Shown here piece by piece: positions 1-11,594 of a stretch of DNA of 64,000 nucleotides. Under the pieces are notes generated by a model. The model saw nothing but the letters and a program-made list of their open reading frames with translations. It was not told the DNA's origin and did no database searches. Positions within the stretch are counted from its first letter, which is position 1, and each line of letters begins with the position of its first letter. Source of the stretch: Rosa chinensis (Eukaryota; Streptophyta; Magnoliopsida; Rosales; Rosaceae); the NCBI RefSeq assembly GCF_002994745.2, contig NC_037093.1:43070384-43134383 (forward strand). The letters are read 5' to 3'. The translations under genes and the position numbers were made by a program.

Positions 1-657
1 TATTAGACTTGTATTCCAGCGCATGTAGAACTTGGATCGTCCTTTACAATTTTCATGGAAGGTCATCACCAAAATTTTTGAATTTTCTTGTTGGAATGTT
101 GAAAGTCCAAAGATGATTGTTGAGCAAGAACTGCCAAGATGATTCCATATGCGTTTCCATGGAGTCTGGATGATGATGATGGGGATTGAGGTAGAGCAAC
201 ACCCTTCAGATACCATCGTCTCACTGTAACAGAAAACTAGTCAGCTCCAACTTTATTGCTCAACACTACTTCTGAAGTTTTATTCATTTTTGGAGAGTTT
301 ATAAGCTCATACTAGAGACGAAAAGAGATGATATGTGTCTGTGTACGTGTGTTATAATTATTTGGATGAATAATGTCAATGTGGCCTCAGTATAATCTCT
401 CAAAGTGCTAGTTTGCATAGTGGAAAGCAGAACAAGTTAATTACTGTTATATTAGAAAATTCAATTGGTTTTTGACTTTTAGTTGACTTAGTCTTGAAAC
501 CGCAATAGATTGAACTATTCTTAGTTTCTTATACTGTACAGCAATAAATTTTTATATGAGGGAGACAGTAAATATTTACTAACGAGAATGTATCAATTTT
601 ATGTCAAAGGTTGTATTCATGTATGTTTTCACGTACGTGATCGAATAAAGACTATTA
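1..657. other. Non-coding array flank, no gene seen
   Basis: AT-rich sequence with no supportable coding region. It lies downstream of DUF241 copy 1, which is on the minus strand. Its last part, with a TATG-rich tract and a stretch just before the stop codon, resembles the 3' flanks of the other DUF241 copies, so it is probably the 3' flank of the first array unit. Confidence 0.5.
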
Positions 658-1247
658 CTAGTGATTTAAGATGTTGAGAAGTGAGACTCTTGTTTTGACC
701 AATTGCCTAAGTAGGCACTACTCAAGTCCTTCTTCCTGATCTTGAATGCATGATTCCAGCTTCTCAAGCTGGTTATGTGCAATATCTGTACACTTGGGCT
801 GACATTTGCTTGTCTTGTTCCAATGAATGGATTCAATGCTTCATCCACTTCTGCAAATTCTTTTTTTCTTTTTCTTTTTCATCTTCACAAGCAGTACTCT
901 TTGTCTGCATTATCTTGGTAACCAATGACCAGCCACTTGGTTTTGACTTTGGCCCAGAGATGAAGGACAGTAGTGATTCAAACACTGAGAGTGTGACTGG
1001 TTCAATATCTCTCAACATGCAAACACTGGCAATAGTCTTATGGTCCTTGCTGACGGAAGACAAAGTGGATTTCGTTTCCATTCCTTTGAGATTCACCATA
1101 GCTTTGTGGATCATCTTTTTCACTCTCTATCTAGAGGTTAAGTATTTCCTAACCTCGTCAGTCCAGTTTCTCCTCCACACTTTCTTCGATAATGATTGAA
1201 GTTCCTGAGTGCACTCCTTGGTTTGCAACAGGGCATCCTTGGCAGTG
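658..1247 (-). pseudogene. DUF241 gene copy 1, C-terminal remnant
   Basis: This is the C-terminal two thirds of a DUF241-family gene (plant-specific, function unknown; DUF241 proteins are mostly helical and about 270 residues long). The family block reading FESLLSFISGPKSKPS and the terminal VSLLNILNH are visible in translation, but in different frames. At least one frameshift falls between about 800 and 850, where a T-rich/A-rich tract encodes a run of Glu and Lys. The N-terminal part is missing: after the TSD of the solo LTR at 1248-1858, only about ten bases of homology continue before the sequence jumps to what is promoter-distal flank in the other copies. It is a dead copy. Confidence 0.8.
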
Positions 1248-1858
1248 TGACGCAGTCGGATTGATATCTAGGTTTACCAGCAATAAACCTAAGCAAAGGA
1301 TTCTGGAGTCCACCAGAGATAAAAGAGAATAATCTCAATTTTATTGATAAAAGATAAAAGATACGTTCTGCAGCCTTAAGGCGGCTTATTTATAAGAAAA
1401 TAAACCCTAGGGCGACTAACAATGAAACCCTAAAGCCCACGGATTAAAACAAAACAAATCCAAAATAAACTAGAAAACCTAAAATAAAAAGAATATAAAA
1501 CTAGCCTAAAAATATGAAATCGCGAATCGGATAATTAAGACGATACATTTTGGCCTAAATCTGATAGGGCTCACTAAAGTGAGTCTTGAAGATCTCGTCG
1601 TTCCCATTCTGGAAAGCTATCATGCGTCTCAAACCGACATTCTGGCCAAAAGTTAGTCAAATCTGATTCAAAATCAAAACCTGACTTTTCACACGAGAAA
1701 CCCGAAAAGTCCCAAACCAAATCTTCTTTAATATTCCAGCAGCTAGTAACCTGATTACGCGTGAGTTACCTATTTTCCAATCACTCTTCTTGATTCTACA
1801 CTGCTTCTTTACTTTTATGGTTTTTCGGCTAAACTGGGTCCATTCTCGTCCTACATCA
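1248..1858 (-). mobile_element. Solo LTR inserted in DUF241 copy 1
   Basis: 611-bp sequence starting TGACGCAG and ending CTACATCA, flanked by a perfect 5-bp TSD, CAGTG, at 1243-1247 and 1859-1863. It interrupts the DUF241 reading region exactly at a conserved GGCAGTG. On the minus strand it has a TATA-like TATAAATAAG near 1385-1395, followed by AATAAAATTG near 1340, the expected order for an LTR promoter and poly(A) signal. No internal retrotransposon sequence adjoins it, so it is a solo LTR left by LTR-LTR recombination. The superfamily cannot be told. Confidence 0.8.
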
Positions 1859-1863
1859 CAGTG

Positions 1864-2670
1864 ATACAAACAACAACATTGTTGTTCTTAGAAGTATTTG
1901 AGATCTGAATCTGCCGTGTGAGTACCATTAGTTAGTCCCAATGGATATCAACATATATGAGTTATTTGATATCCATTGAAATGGTTCTGAACCAATGCAG
2001 GGCTCATAGATTTTTCTATTACTGAGTCAGTGATAAAGTAAAAGGTCTGCTTGAGTTCACCAGGGATGTTATAAAGTTTCACCCCAAAAAAAATAATATA
2101 TATATATATATATATAGATGAACTTCTTGAGTTGCAGATTGTTCAAGTATCAGTCTGCTCAAAACCATATACTTAGCCGACTATAACAATGAATCATAAT
2201 CAAATAAACTTTAAGATAGGAAAAGTCCCTACCTGTACTTTTATCATCCTGGCTAATATTATAAACTTGGGACTGACCCTCAAAAATTTGATCTGGTTTT
2301 TTAGAGATTATGGTTTCCTTCAAGCTGAACAGTTTGACCACTAAATGGATTTTGTGTCAACATATTCTTGTTTATGAGATTTCTACTGGCCTGCAGCTGG
2401 CAAACTCTGGTCAGTCAACTATGTTTCGGCACATATGGAACTTCCATTTTCCCTTTTCATGGAAATTCACCAATTCTAAGGAATGCTTGTTTAATTTTGA
2501 ATCTTGAAAGTTGTTGTATTTGTTGTGCAAGAGAATGACAGAAACTGAAAAGCTGACTGTAATGTGTTTCCATGATATAGCGATACAGCTTGAGATTAGT
2601 AATTCATCCCTGTAACAGAAAACTGGTCAGCTCTATGATTATTGCTTAATATGTGTGAGATTGTGATCTG

Positions 2671-2717
<47 letters not shown>

Positions 2718-3186
2718 AAGTCATCAAATTACCTTCTAGTTGAGTTATGATATTTTTTATTTTGTGCTATAATGGGAATCTTGACAACTCAACTCAAATT
2801 GCTGCATGTGGTGTTCATCTATCTTGTTTCGATATTTATTGTGGCCTCATATTCGATCTTTGATTCACATGTGACCTCAATCTCAAATGCTTGTATGTAT
2901 TTACGTTCAGAAGTTATAGCTAATTGGACAACAATAAACTTCCTTGGTTTTCTAGTTTGAAACCATACATCGGACGGTAATTGGAATTTACAGAACAGAA
3001 ATGGTAAAATTTTGCTACTTACATGTATATGTTCCCAGAAAAAAAAAAAAAAAAGCTTCTGAAGAGAAAATAGAGTGGTAATAATGTAGGCAAAAGAGTT
3101 TATCACTATGTGTATCAATTGGATATCAGAAGATGTATACAGGTACGCAATATTTTCATGTACAAAATTGATTGAAAAGCTAATAT
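1864..3186. other. Non-coding DUF241 array flank with TA microsatellites
   Basis: No gene is seen. The segment carries blocks shared with the other array units: a GATCTGA-TCTGCC-GTGTGA block near 1900 also occurs near 4595, 20360, 22985 and 31125, and a GGAATCTTGACAA-type block near 2773 recurs near 18650, 21270, 23650 and 61660. It contains (TA)n tracts at about 2096-2117 and 2677-2713 and an A-run near 3040. It is upstream flank of copy 1 followed by downstream flank of copy 2. Confidence 0.65.
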
Positions 3187-4013
3187 CTAGTGGTTGAGGA
3201 TGTTGAGAAGGGAGACTCTTGTTTTGATCAATTGCCTATATAGACAATCAAGTGCTTCTTCTTGGTTTTGAATGCATGATTCCAGAATGTTAAGCTGGTT
3301 GTGTGTTGTCACCACTCTTAAGTGACTTCAATGCAGCATCCACCTCTGTAAATTCATTTACTTTTGTTTCTTCCTCGCAAGCTATTCTATTTGACTGCAA
3401 CATCTTGGAAACCAAAGACCAGCTGTAAGGCTTTGACTTTGGCCCTGAGATGAAGGATAGAACTGATTCAAACATGGCGAGAGTGACTGATTCCACATCT
3501 CTCAGTTTGCTCACGATGGTTATAGTCTCTTGATCCTGCAGGAAGACGAAGATCTGTTTGCCATTCCCTTCATGTTCCCCAAAGCTTTGTGGAGAGCCTT
3601 TTTCACTGTCTTCCTGGATATCAAGTATTCCTTGCTTCACTCTTGAGTACTGCAGCTTCATCTCCACGCTTTCTTCGAATGATTGATTGAAGATCTTGTA
3701 CGTTTTCCTTGGTTTTCATCAGGGTATCTTTGGAAGTGGTACAAACGTCCAAGATCCTGAGAGATCCATCTAATAGCTCATTAGCCCATTTATGATGCTG
3801 CTCTTGTGCCAAGGCCTTTTGGGTGAGAGGCAATTGAAGCAACCTATCGACACAATCATGCAAGTCTTGGAGACCGCTTAGTTTGTGGCTTATTGATGAT
3901 GAAGATGTGGAGGTGGCCTCAGAAGACTTCAATCTGTACAAATGCTCATCAATTTCTTGAAACAGTGGGTGTGGCCTTGAGGGAAAGCTGTTGGAGCGAG
4001 TGTGGAAAGCCAT
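3187..4013 (-). pseudogene. DUF241 gene copy 2, frameshifted
   Basis: Starts at the conserved MAFHTRSNSFPSRPHP, the same start context as copies 3-5. It keeps the family blocks KLSGLQDLHDCVDRLLQLPLTQ and ELLDGSLRILDVC, and ends in the VSLLNILNH-type tail at 3187. Two disruptions are visible. One lies near 3640-3660, where the N- and C-terminal halves sit in different frames (after DEAAVLKSE). The second is near 3300, where the segment encoding the last 40 residues shifts again. An upstream in-frame ATG at 4052 would add 13 residues but is not shared with the other copies. It was an ordinary array member and is now probably non-functional; a truncated N-terminal protein of about 130 residues could still be made. 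Confidence 0.8.
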
Positions 4014-4895
4014 GTGTTCTTTGTGTCTTGTGAAGACCTTGCTGTTAATCACAATGACCTGCTCCTTTCCAAATGTAGCTGCTTAATATATAGTGTTCGT
4101 TGGGGGGCGCATGGAATCTCATTTACTTATATCACCAGCTAGACTGTGAGAGGTTTCATGGTTTTGATTTGAATCTTTATTTTCCCTAGGCAATGTTATG
4201 CAATGTCTGCTCCCAACCAGCATACCAACTCATGAACTGAGTCATTGTGCATATAAAAGGTATGTTATTATAACAACTTTCAATTATAGTTTGTTTCACA
4301 GGAATGCTTAAATTAAATATGCGATAGCACGAGTGGAATTGACCCTTTGTCCACTAATACATGGGGAAGCAAAAATCATCTTTCTTTATGTAGCGATTTT
4401 ACGAGAAGGTTTAGAGGCAATGTTCATTAATTAATTCATATTTTGCAGGTCCTTCAATTGATTGTTTAGGAAGGAGGAGGCAAGATCTGCAATGAATAAA
4501 ATTTTGTGGCCTGTGAGTTAGCAAACGGGATGAATTGGACTGTTCCATGAACCGATGAAAACCAGAACTATTCTGGCTATAATCAGATGGGTATGAGATC
4601 TGAGTCCACTATGTGAGTATAATTACTTAGTCCCATATGTTTCTTAATTTTAGTCTGTATTTAGGGAAAACTGTCAATATACTGACAAATTTCACTTCCA
4701 TTTAATTGTAGTGAAGACTTCTGTAGATGCTAGAGAGTTTTCATACTTAACTTCTGTGAATGATTAACGTACTTAATATGGAAAATGATAAAACGGTTTT
4801 ACATACAATTCTTCATTGTCTGATGTTACTCATTAAGTTTTACGAGAAAAGATAGAGGTTTAAGTCAGTGATCCTTCCGGCATTAATATGCTCAG
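4014..4895. other. Upstream flank of DUF241 copy 2
   Basis: Non-coding. It holds the copy 2 promoter, including a TATA-like CTATATATTAAG (minus strand) at 4083-4094, the shared CTAGGCAATGTTATGCAATGT block near 4188, and the CACGAGTGGAATTGAC block near 4327. The region ends at CTCAG (4891-4895), the TSD of Copia-1. Confidence 0.6.
4083..4094 (-). promoter_or_regulatory. TATA-like box of DUF241 copy 2
   Basis: Minus-strand CTATATATTAAG about 70-80 bp before the start codon. The same string occurs at the same place before copies 3 and 4, which supports a conserved core promoter. Confidence 0.55.
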
Positions 4896-5071
4896 TGTTG
4901 TAGGAGAATAGAATTGTGTGTTTATTATTGATAATAGGAGCCCTTATATAGGGAGTTACAAGGTATACAAAAAGTAAGAGAATCCGAATACAATTGAATA
5001 CCTATAACACTTTCCTATTACAATCCTAAACCCTAGTTTGTAGAGGCACACTATGTCGACATCCTTCAACA
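4896..5071 (-). repeat. 3' LTR of Copia-1
   Basis: 176 bp, TG...CA ends, with a CTATATAAG-type TATA box and TTATCAATAATAAAC before the end (minus strand). The purine-rich tract preceding it on the minus strand is the AAGGGGGAG at 5072-5081. Confidence 0.92.
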
Positions 5072-8000
5072 CTCCCCCTTGTGCCGCTCAAACTTGGTGA
5101 TGACGCTTTGATCGTTGCCTCGTTAAAAACCTTGCCAGGTAACAAAAACCCTGTGGGACAAAAATAACCCTGGTCGAAGGACAAAAAGAGCACAACACGT
5201 CCTTCACTCTTCGAGATCGAACATGTAGACATCATGCCTCCCCTTGATGTCAATATCTCCCCCTGATTGCTACAATCATGGGAGTTCGGATAACTTTCTC
5301 AATCCGACGCTCTTCACATGTTTCTCGAAGGTGGATTTTGGTAACGACTTAGTAAATAAGTCCGCTACATTATCCTCTTATCGGATTTGGTTCACTTCAG
5401 TATTTAGAAGTGCTTGTTATCATTTTGATGGAGAGGAGGAGGAGCACGGAAGGTGGCATTTTGCCTTATGGGGTCCGATCCCACACTTCCGTCATCTCTT
5501 TTCTCTATAGGGATAGAACAAGCTCATATCAATCATACCTCTCATATATCGAAAGATTGTCTTTATATCAATCTAATAGAGTTGCGTTGGCGCGGGGCTA
5601 TATCTAGCCAACAAGTTCATAATAATTGAGGTGTCTGGTCTTGTATTGTGCTAAGTACAATAATGCGCCTATTGTACATAAGTAAGCACTTCTGCTATTA
5701 ACACGTCTTCGTCATCATCCCTGGGACGAAACGGATCCCTTTTAGGGCCAAGACTACGGACGACCATGGTGCATCTTTGACTTTATCAAAAATGCCTCTT
5801 GCCACGATATACAAGCTCTGAATCTAGACAAAACCGTGTTCTCCCAAGATCCTTCCTCTTAAACTCGGATTTCAAGTGTTCAGCGGTTTCCCTTAACTCT
5901 CAAGGGTTCCAATTATGTTTATCAACATAAACCGCGACAACTGCAAATCCGGAACTTGTCATGGAAACGCGTGGGCATAGTTCATCATATCCCTTCCCAA
6001 TCAAGTAGTCATTTTAGTGAGCATTTCAACCTCGTTGCAAATACACTCCGTGGTCTAGAGCTACTTGACTTGGGTAAATGAAGTCCACAAGAACCTTCAT
6101 TATATTCCGTATCTAGATCCCCATAGAGATACATAGTGACCACATTCGTAAGCTGCATGTTCAATTATTTGGAAACTACCAAACTGAGAAGGTAGTGGAG
6201 TGCAATGACATCCATTACGAGAGAACATGTCTTCTCGTAGTCGATTCCAGGGCGTTGTGAGGAACCTTATTACCATCTCTTTTTCTCATCACGCTATCTA
6301 ACGAAGACCTATTAATGTCAATAGGTTTTATGTTAGGAGGTGTTGGCATCTCAGGCCCGAAATCCTTCCTCTTCGTTAGTGAATCCAATTCAACCTGGAT
6401 CGCATCTTTCCATTTAGGCCAATTTTCTCTACGTTGGCATTCTTCAACAGAGTAAGGTTCGATGTCATTGGTCTCAATAATTCCACGTCCTCATATACAC
6501 TAGTGTAGTTCGTAGAGATCTTTATATTCTCAGGAATTGGTTCTAACATTGAGGCGTCCCCCAACGATGTCTCTTGGACATAACCACAGTTCAAAATATT
6601 CTAATGAGATGGATTTTGAGTATCAATGATCAATGGATCAAGTTGTGCCAAACTCGCTTTCTTCTTAAGGCGAGAATCCATCGAACTTATGGGTCTCCTA
6701 CTCTTTCTAGCGGAACCCATGGCCTATGACGCCATTATGCCACCTTTGTGGCGTCACCATACTACCATCCATGGTAGTGGTGCAGTACCCATCTTCTCTG
6801 GGTGACAGCATGTCCTCTTGTGGGGACATCAATCATTGCAGGCATGTTTGCAACAGGTATATGTGATCTCGTCACTTTTAGGGGATCAAGATGAGACATA
6901 GTGGGGACAGACCACGACAATTCATGTCGTTCCTGTTGAACATTGACGTTCTAATCTTCCCCTAACGACGGGAAGACTGTCTCATCAAAGTGACAAATAG
7001 AGATCGCCTGTCAAGGTTTCTACATAGCGGACTTATAGTTGGAGACTCATGTCCAACAAATATATATATGCATTCATTGCAATGACTCGTGTTGATGCGC
7101 TGTGGCGGCGCAATTGGCACATGAACCGCACACTCAAATATGCATAAATACGAGATATTAGACTCGAATCCAGTCACTAGCTGTAATGCAAATAAAAGTT
7201 GAGTGGCTGCTATGAGTCGTAGACGAATTAGCATAGCTGCATGCGATATTGCATAACCCAAGCGGAAATATTGGTGCGCATTACCAATGTCCGGGCTACC
7301 ATCGTAGTCATTTAATGGTGGCTTTTCCGCGAGACCAATTGGGTGTGTACATGGGAATATGATACTTGATATCAATACCCAATGATATGCAATAGTCATC
7401 GAAAATTGTCGATGTAAACTCTCTAGCATTATCAAGTCAAATTGACTGGATGAGATGATCTGGGTAGTGAGCCCGTAGCCATATGTTATGTGCTAGGAGT
7501 GTAGTATAAGTAGCATTACGAGTGGATAATGGCACAACACTTGACCAGCGTGTTTGCGTATCAACCAACACCATAAAATATCTATACGGTCCGCAAGTTG
7601 GTTGATCAAATCCATAGAATTCCCTTAGATTCTTTGTAAGAATGGAATTATTTCCTCAATCTCCTTTGTATAGGATGGTCTCAATCCTAAATAACAGGCT
7701 TTACAGAACGAAACATGAGCTTTATAATCAACCAATGAAGGTTTTGGTGAAGCCATAATGTCACAATAGACTTGAGAAGTAGAGAGAGGAGTTTATGGCG
7801 TCAATGCCATGTATTTGCCGCAGGGGGTAGGCGGCGCCGGCCATGTATGGCCTGTCTTTGCACAATCATGGCGCCATGAGGCGCATGTGCATCTCCTCTA
7901 ACCAATTCGTGGTTCTTACTTTTCTTCGTTCTGAAAATGGATGTCCGTGTAAAGTCTTTAATACACTGATCATCATGTCAAAGCCTATATGTGTCAAAAT

Positions 8001-8498
8001 CCCATAAGTCAGATAGTGGTTGCCTACAACCCACTAGAGTGACACATAAGTTTCTCTAATACTCGTTCACGTCCGTAGTCATTAGAGGTGATGCAAAGGA
8101 ACTCTGTCCATTCTCATAATGTGTTTCCACATGAAAACCATTGGCTCTTATATAATAAAGTTCGAATTAAGGTATGTCCAATACATTAAGTAAAAGAATT
8201 GACACTTTATTAATAGCCAATGATTACATCAAAGTTTCCAAAATCTAATCCAAAATAAAATCAAAGTAAGACACATTGTAGTCACTCTATCCATTTGGTA
8301 ACTCCAATCAAATATGACCAGGAAAGTAGAGAGAGATGTTGGTGGAGCGAGGCTCTCTTAAGTACCAATAATCTCAATGACTTTCCTAGACATCACATTT
8401 TATTGGGTCCGCCACATAAGAAAGAGTTAATACAATTGTCATTTATTGACTAAGGCAAATTGCCATTACAAAAGTTCTTGGAAAATAAAAGGACTAAT
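5072..8498 (-). pseudogene. Degenerate Copia pol of Copia-1
   Basis: Translation in shifting frames shows, from the gag side, a GAG-pre-integrase-like segment (about 7700-8150), integrase core and C-terminal pieces (about 6960-7700), and reverse transcriptase and RNase H remnants (about 5080-6600). The region has many stops and frameshifts. The RT catalytic site, near 5913-5935, reads V-Y-V-D-K-H-N where the family motif should be Y-V-D-D-M-N, so it is catalytically dead. About 330 bp directly after the gag stop (about 8160-8498) show no aspartic-protease D-S/T-G/A motif and look non-coding. Copia-2 has the same protease gap and the same D-to-K change. Confidence 0.85.
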
Positions 8499-9608
8499 CT
8501 AATCAAAGTCTGATGCATCCATGTGCACTTCATCTTCAGCTTTGAAGTCCTCTATGGTGAGATTGACATCTCCACCATCTTCTTCTTTTTCTGCAAGGTA
8601 CACTTCTTGCTCTCTCAGGTCCCTATATGCCCTGTATCTTGCAGCTAGTTCCTCGCTTGCCTTGCATTGCTTGAACCAATGCTCAATTGATCCACATCGA
8701 TGACACTCATCATTGTGGTTGCCTCCCTTTAATTGAGGTGCACGTTGTGCACGTTGCGGGTGTTCCCTAGGAGGGTTGGTGCCACCACCACGACCCATTG
8801 AGCCACCATTACGGCTAGGGATGCCACGACCCCCTCTCCCACGTGTGGCATTACCACCACGTGTATCATCACCAAACTTGCGGTTTCCTTCCTGGTTAGG
8901 GAGGTTATATGGGCCCAAACGTCCCTCATGTCCCCCATTCTTAGGGTACCGCTCCTTGCGCCCTCCTTTGGGTGCATTATAATTCGCCTCATGAACGCTC
9001 TTAGTTCCAATGGGCCTTGAATTATAATTCCTCATGAGTATGTTATCATGTTTCTCAGCTACAGATATGATATTGATAAGCTGATGAAATCTCGTGATCC
9101 GTCCAGCATTGACTTCAGTACGGTATTGCTTTGATACCACAATGGCTGAAACGGGGAAGGTGGAGAGAGTATTCTCAATTAGCTCTTGCTCTGTGACAGG
9201 TTGCCCACAGAATCTCAACATGGATTGTAAGCGAAGAGCCTCTGAATTATATTCAGCAACAGACTTGAAGTTAGCAAAGCGCAGATTGTTCCATTGAACC
9301 TTCAAGTCAGGGAGGAGGGAATCTTGGATATTGCCAAAGCGCTCTTCTAGCGCTACCCATAGCTCTCTTGCATCCTTGATCGACGTATACTCCAATCTGA
9401 GTGCCTTGTCCATATGGCGTCGCATCAAGATAACTGCTTGAGCATGCTTTGTAGATGTTCGGTTGAACACAAGATCCGGGTTAGGTGCCTGGATTATGGG
9501 TAATATTCCCTTGGAAGTGAGATGATTCTCAACATCGGTTACCCAACTGTGGTAATCCGAGCCTGTTGAGTCAAGCATGGGAAAGTCGAGTCTAGGTTCA
9601 TTCGACAT
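8499..9608 (-). CDS. Copia Gag, intact ORF
   Basis: 369-residue open frame, structural capsid/nucleocapsid protein of Copia-1. Residues about 1-200 are a Copia Gag region, with the UBN2-type features W-x-x-W-like SWVTDVENHL, ALEERFGN and LPDLKVQWNNLRF. Residues about 210-290 are Arg/Gly-rich and basic. Residues 302-315 form a CCHC zinc knuckle, C-H-R-C-G-S-I-E-H-W-F-K-Q-C (CX2CX4HX4C). The C-terminus is acidic. Gag would package element RNA in cytoplasmic particles. It ends in its own stop codon and is not fused to pol. It is the only intact ORF of this family in the window; the Copia-2 gag is broken. The start is the ATG at 9608, matched by the ATG context in Copia-2. Confidence 0.88.
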   Translation of the reverse strand: MSNEPRLDFPMLDSTGSDYHSWVTDVENHLTSKGILPIIQAPNPDLVFNRTSTKHAQAVILMRRHMDKALRLEYTSIKDARELWVALEERFGNIQDSLLPDLKVQWNNLRFANFKSVAEYNSEALRLQSMLRFCGQPVTEQELIENTLSTFPVSAIVVSKQYRTEVNAGRITRFHQLINIISVAEKHDNILMRNYNSRPIGTKSVHEANYNAPKGGRKERYPKNGGHEGRLGPYNLPNQEGNRKFGDDTRGGNATRGRGGRGIPSRNGGSMGRGGGTNPPREHPQRAQRAPQLKGGNHNDECHRCGSIEHWFKQCKASEELAARYRAYRDLREQEVYLAEKEEDGGDVNLTIEDFKAEDEVHMDASDFD

Positions 9609-10353
9609 CTTGAAAATAAGAAGAGAAGATATATTAGTTTCGGAGTTAAACTTCCACGAAAACTAAAACAATAAGATTTCCGAGCTATGCTACCAAGAAA
9701 TCAATTTCCAAGAATCTCTTTTGGATTAGACCAAACAATGATGTTTTAATATGGTCATAATTTGATGCTTACAGACGCTCTTAGTCCAAGCATTGTGAAC
9801 GCTCTTAGTTCACACGAACACTCTTAGTTCGTTTAATTATGAACACTCTTAGTTCATACGAACATTCTTAGTTCGTTAAGCGTGAATCCCCACAATTCCG
9901 CTTTGTTAAATATCAAACTCATTTGGCAATCATATATTCCAATATTTGCAGGAAATAAAAGGAATTTAAATACAAGAAAGCAGCAACCTTAATTATAAAA
10001 ACTTACGTGATTGTTCTTGGCTTGAAGACACGCGCGTGTTGATGCAGGCGTGTAGCTAAATTAGGATTGCTGGAATCTGGTCGGAAATTGGCAGTTGGTG
10101 GGCTGCCCTTCTCTCTTCCTTTTTTTTTTTTCTTTCTTTTTTCCCTTTTTTTCCTTTCCTTTTTCCCTTTTTTTTCTTTCCGGGCCCAAGCCCGCTCCTC
10201 CCCCCTTTCCTTTCTTTTTTTTCTTTGGCTGGGTCCCTCTCCTTTTCTTTCGGTTTCTTCTTCTTGCTTATTTCTTTCCTCTGTTCTTCTTCTGCGTCTT
10301 CTTCTTCTGGTCTGCAACAATGGGAGGTCTGCAGATGCGGTCGCGGGGCACTG
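9609..10353 (-). other. Copia-1 leader, gag-proximal part
   Basis: Untranslated leader between gag and the first nested hAT. It contains the short repeats at 9772-9886, a GCGCGTGT-containing block near 10030 shared with Copia-2 (near 26200), and a strongly pyrimidine-rich tract at about 10120-10310. Open frames here are low-complexity and are not called as genes. Confidence 0.75.
9772..9886 (-). repeat. Leader repeats, consensus GAACTAAGAGYGTTC
   Basis: About six copies of a 15-18 bp unit that reads GAACTAAGAGYGTTC on the minus strand, with GAAC/GTTC ends that can pair. The same repeats occur in the Copia-2 leader at about 26384-26515. A further copy lies inside gag near 8990-9012. Confidence 0.85.
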
Positions 10354-10361
10354 GCAGACGG

Positions 10362-11057
10362 TAGGGCTGCACGTGGATTGGATTGGATCGGTTTTGACTC
10401 CAAACCGTCTCTATGCCAAAGTAAGAGGTTTAGACATTTTAGACAACCGGTCATCGAAAAAAATAAACTTAATCTGATCCAATCCAATCCATTTAAAGAT
10501 GGTTTGGTTTGGTCGGTAAGGCGGTTTTAACCTATATAGCATTAACGTTTTGTCTAAGAAAAACTCATAGTAAAATACTAAAACTCAATCTCAATAATAA
10601 AAATGTAATAATCAAAATCCAAAACTAATATTCAAAAAACAAAATCTAAAATAGTTTCAAAATTTTGTCGAAAAAAATAGTTTCAAAATGATTCACTTTT
10701 TTGGGTTTTAAGCCTTTTGGTATAGGATTCAATATGGTAGTATATCATTTTGATAATCAAATTATAATTATAGATTTAGAACTTACTTATAAAAGACTAC
10801 CCACAAATATATATATATATATATATATATTATGTATATAATTTTAAATTTTTTTCCTATTATATTTAATACATACCGGCCGGTTCGGATTTCGCGGTTT
10901 AAGTAAAAGAAAAACCAAACCAAGCCAATTCATATACGGTTTGGTTCGATATTGAACCGGTTTTCATATTTTAACGCTAAAAAACCTTAACCAAACCATA
11001 TTTACCGATCGGTTTCGATTGGTTTGGCCGGTTTGTACCGTGTTTTGCACAGTCCTA
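10362..11057. mobile_element. Non-autonomous hAT element in Copia-1 leader
   Basis: 696 bp with imperfect terminal inverted repeats, starting TAGGGCTGCA and ending TGCACAGTCCTA. It is flanked by a perfect 8-bp TSD, GCAGACGG, at 10354-10361 and 11058-11065. An 8-bp TSD with a TAG/CTA terminus is typical of hAT. The interior is AT-rich with no coding region, a (TA)n tract near 10807-10830, and GGTTTGGTT/AACCAAACC-rich subterminal parts. Its ends differ from those of the 6.8-kb hAT next to it, so that element is unlikely to be its source. Confidence 0.88.
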
Positions 11058-11065
11058 GCAGACGG

Positions 11066-11242
11066 GGGGCGAAGGTGTAGGCTGCTGCAGGCAGGTCGTG
11101 ATCGGGTTGGTGCTGTGGAGGCCTGGTGTGATCGCAGATCTCGGCCTGGGTTGTTGGGCGTCTGGGCGCGGGGGCGCTGGGGAGGAAGCCGGCTGGGCTG
11201 GGCTGCTGGGTTTGCAGGTACTGTTGGAGAGGTGAGGCTGAG
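11066..11242 (-). other. Copia-1 leader, GC-rich middle part
   Basis: Short GC-rich piece of the Copia-1 untranslated leader between the two hAT insertions. The leader resumes at 18085 after the larger hAT. The GC-rich character matches the 25740-26100 leader of Copia-2, but the sequence has diverged. Confidence 0.7.
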
Positions 11243-11594
11243 CAGGCCCGGACCTGAGATTTTCAGACCTGAGGCAAACTCTAGGAGTTGGGCCCTCAAA
11301 TCGTAGTGTGCATTAAAAAAAAAATCTGGAACTAAAGCTATAAACTCAAAATCTGATAGTAAAACAACAAACAACATGTAATATCCAAAAATATTTAGAT
11401 TATAAGTCAATAATATATCCTAAGATGTCTTAAAACAATATTTAAAAGATTAAGTTAAAAATATAGTCAAATTAAAAATATAAGAAAAAAACTAAAGATG
11501 AACTAGACAAAACAAAACTAAAGCTAGAAATGTTGACAGGAAGCTATATTTGGATATCATCATACATCACACGCTCCCTTGAAGCATCAAATGT

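Noticed and set aside
10003..10530. Overlapping open frames of 90-143 codons on both strands
   Set aside because: They come from a pyrimidine-rich low-complexity tract in the Copia-1 leader and run into the hAT insertion. They show only Lys/Arg/Glu or Phe/Ser runs and no domain.
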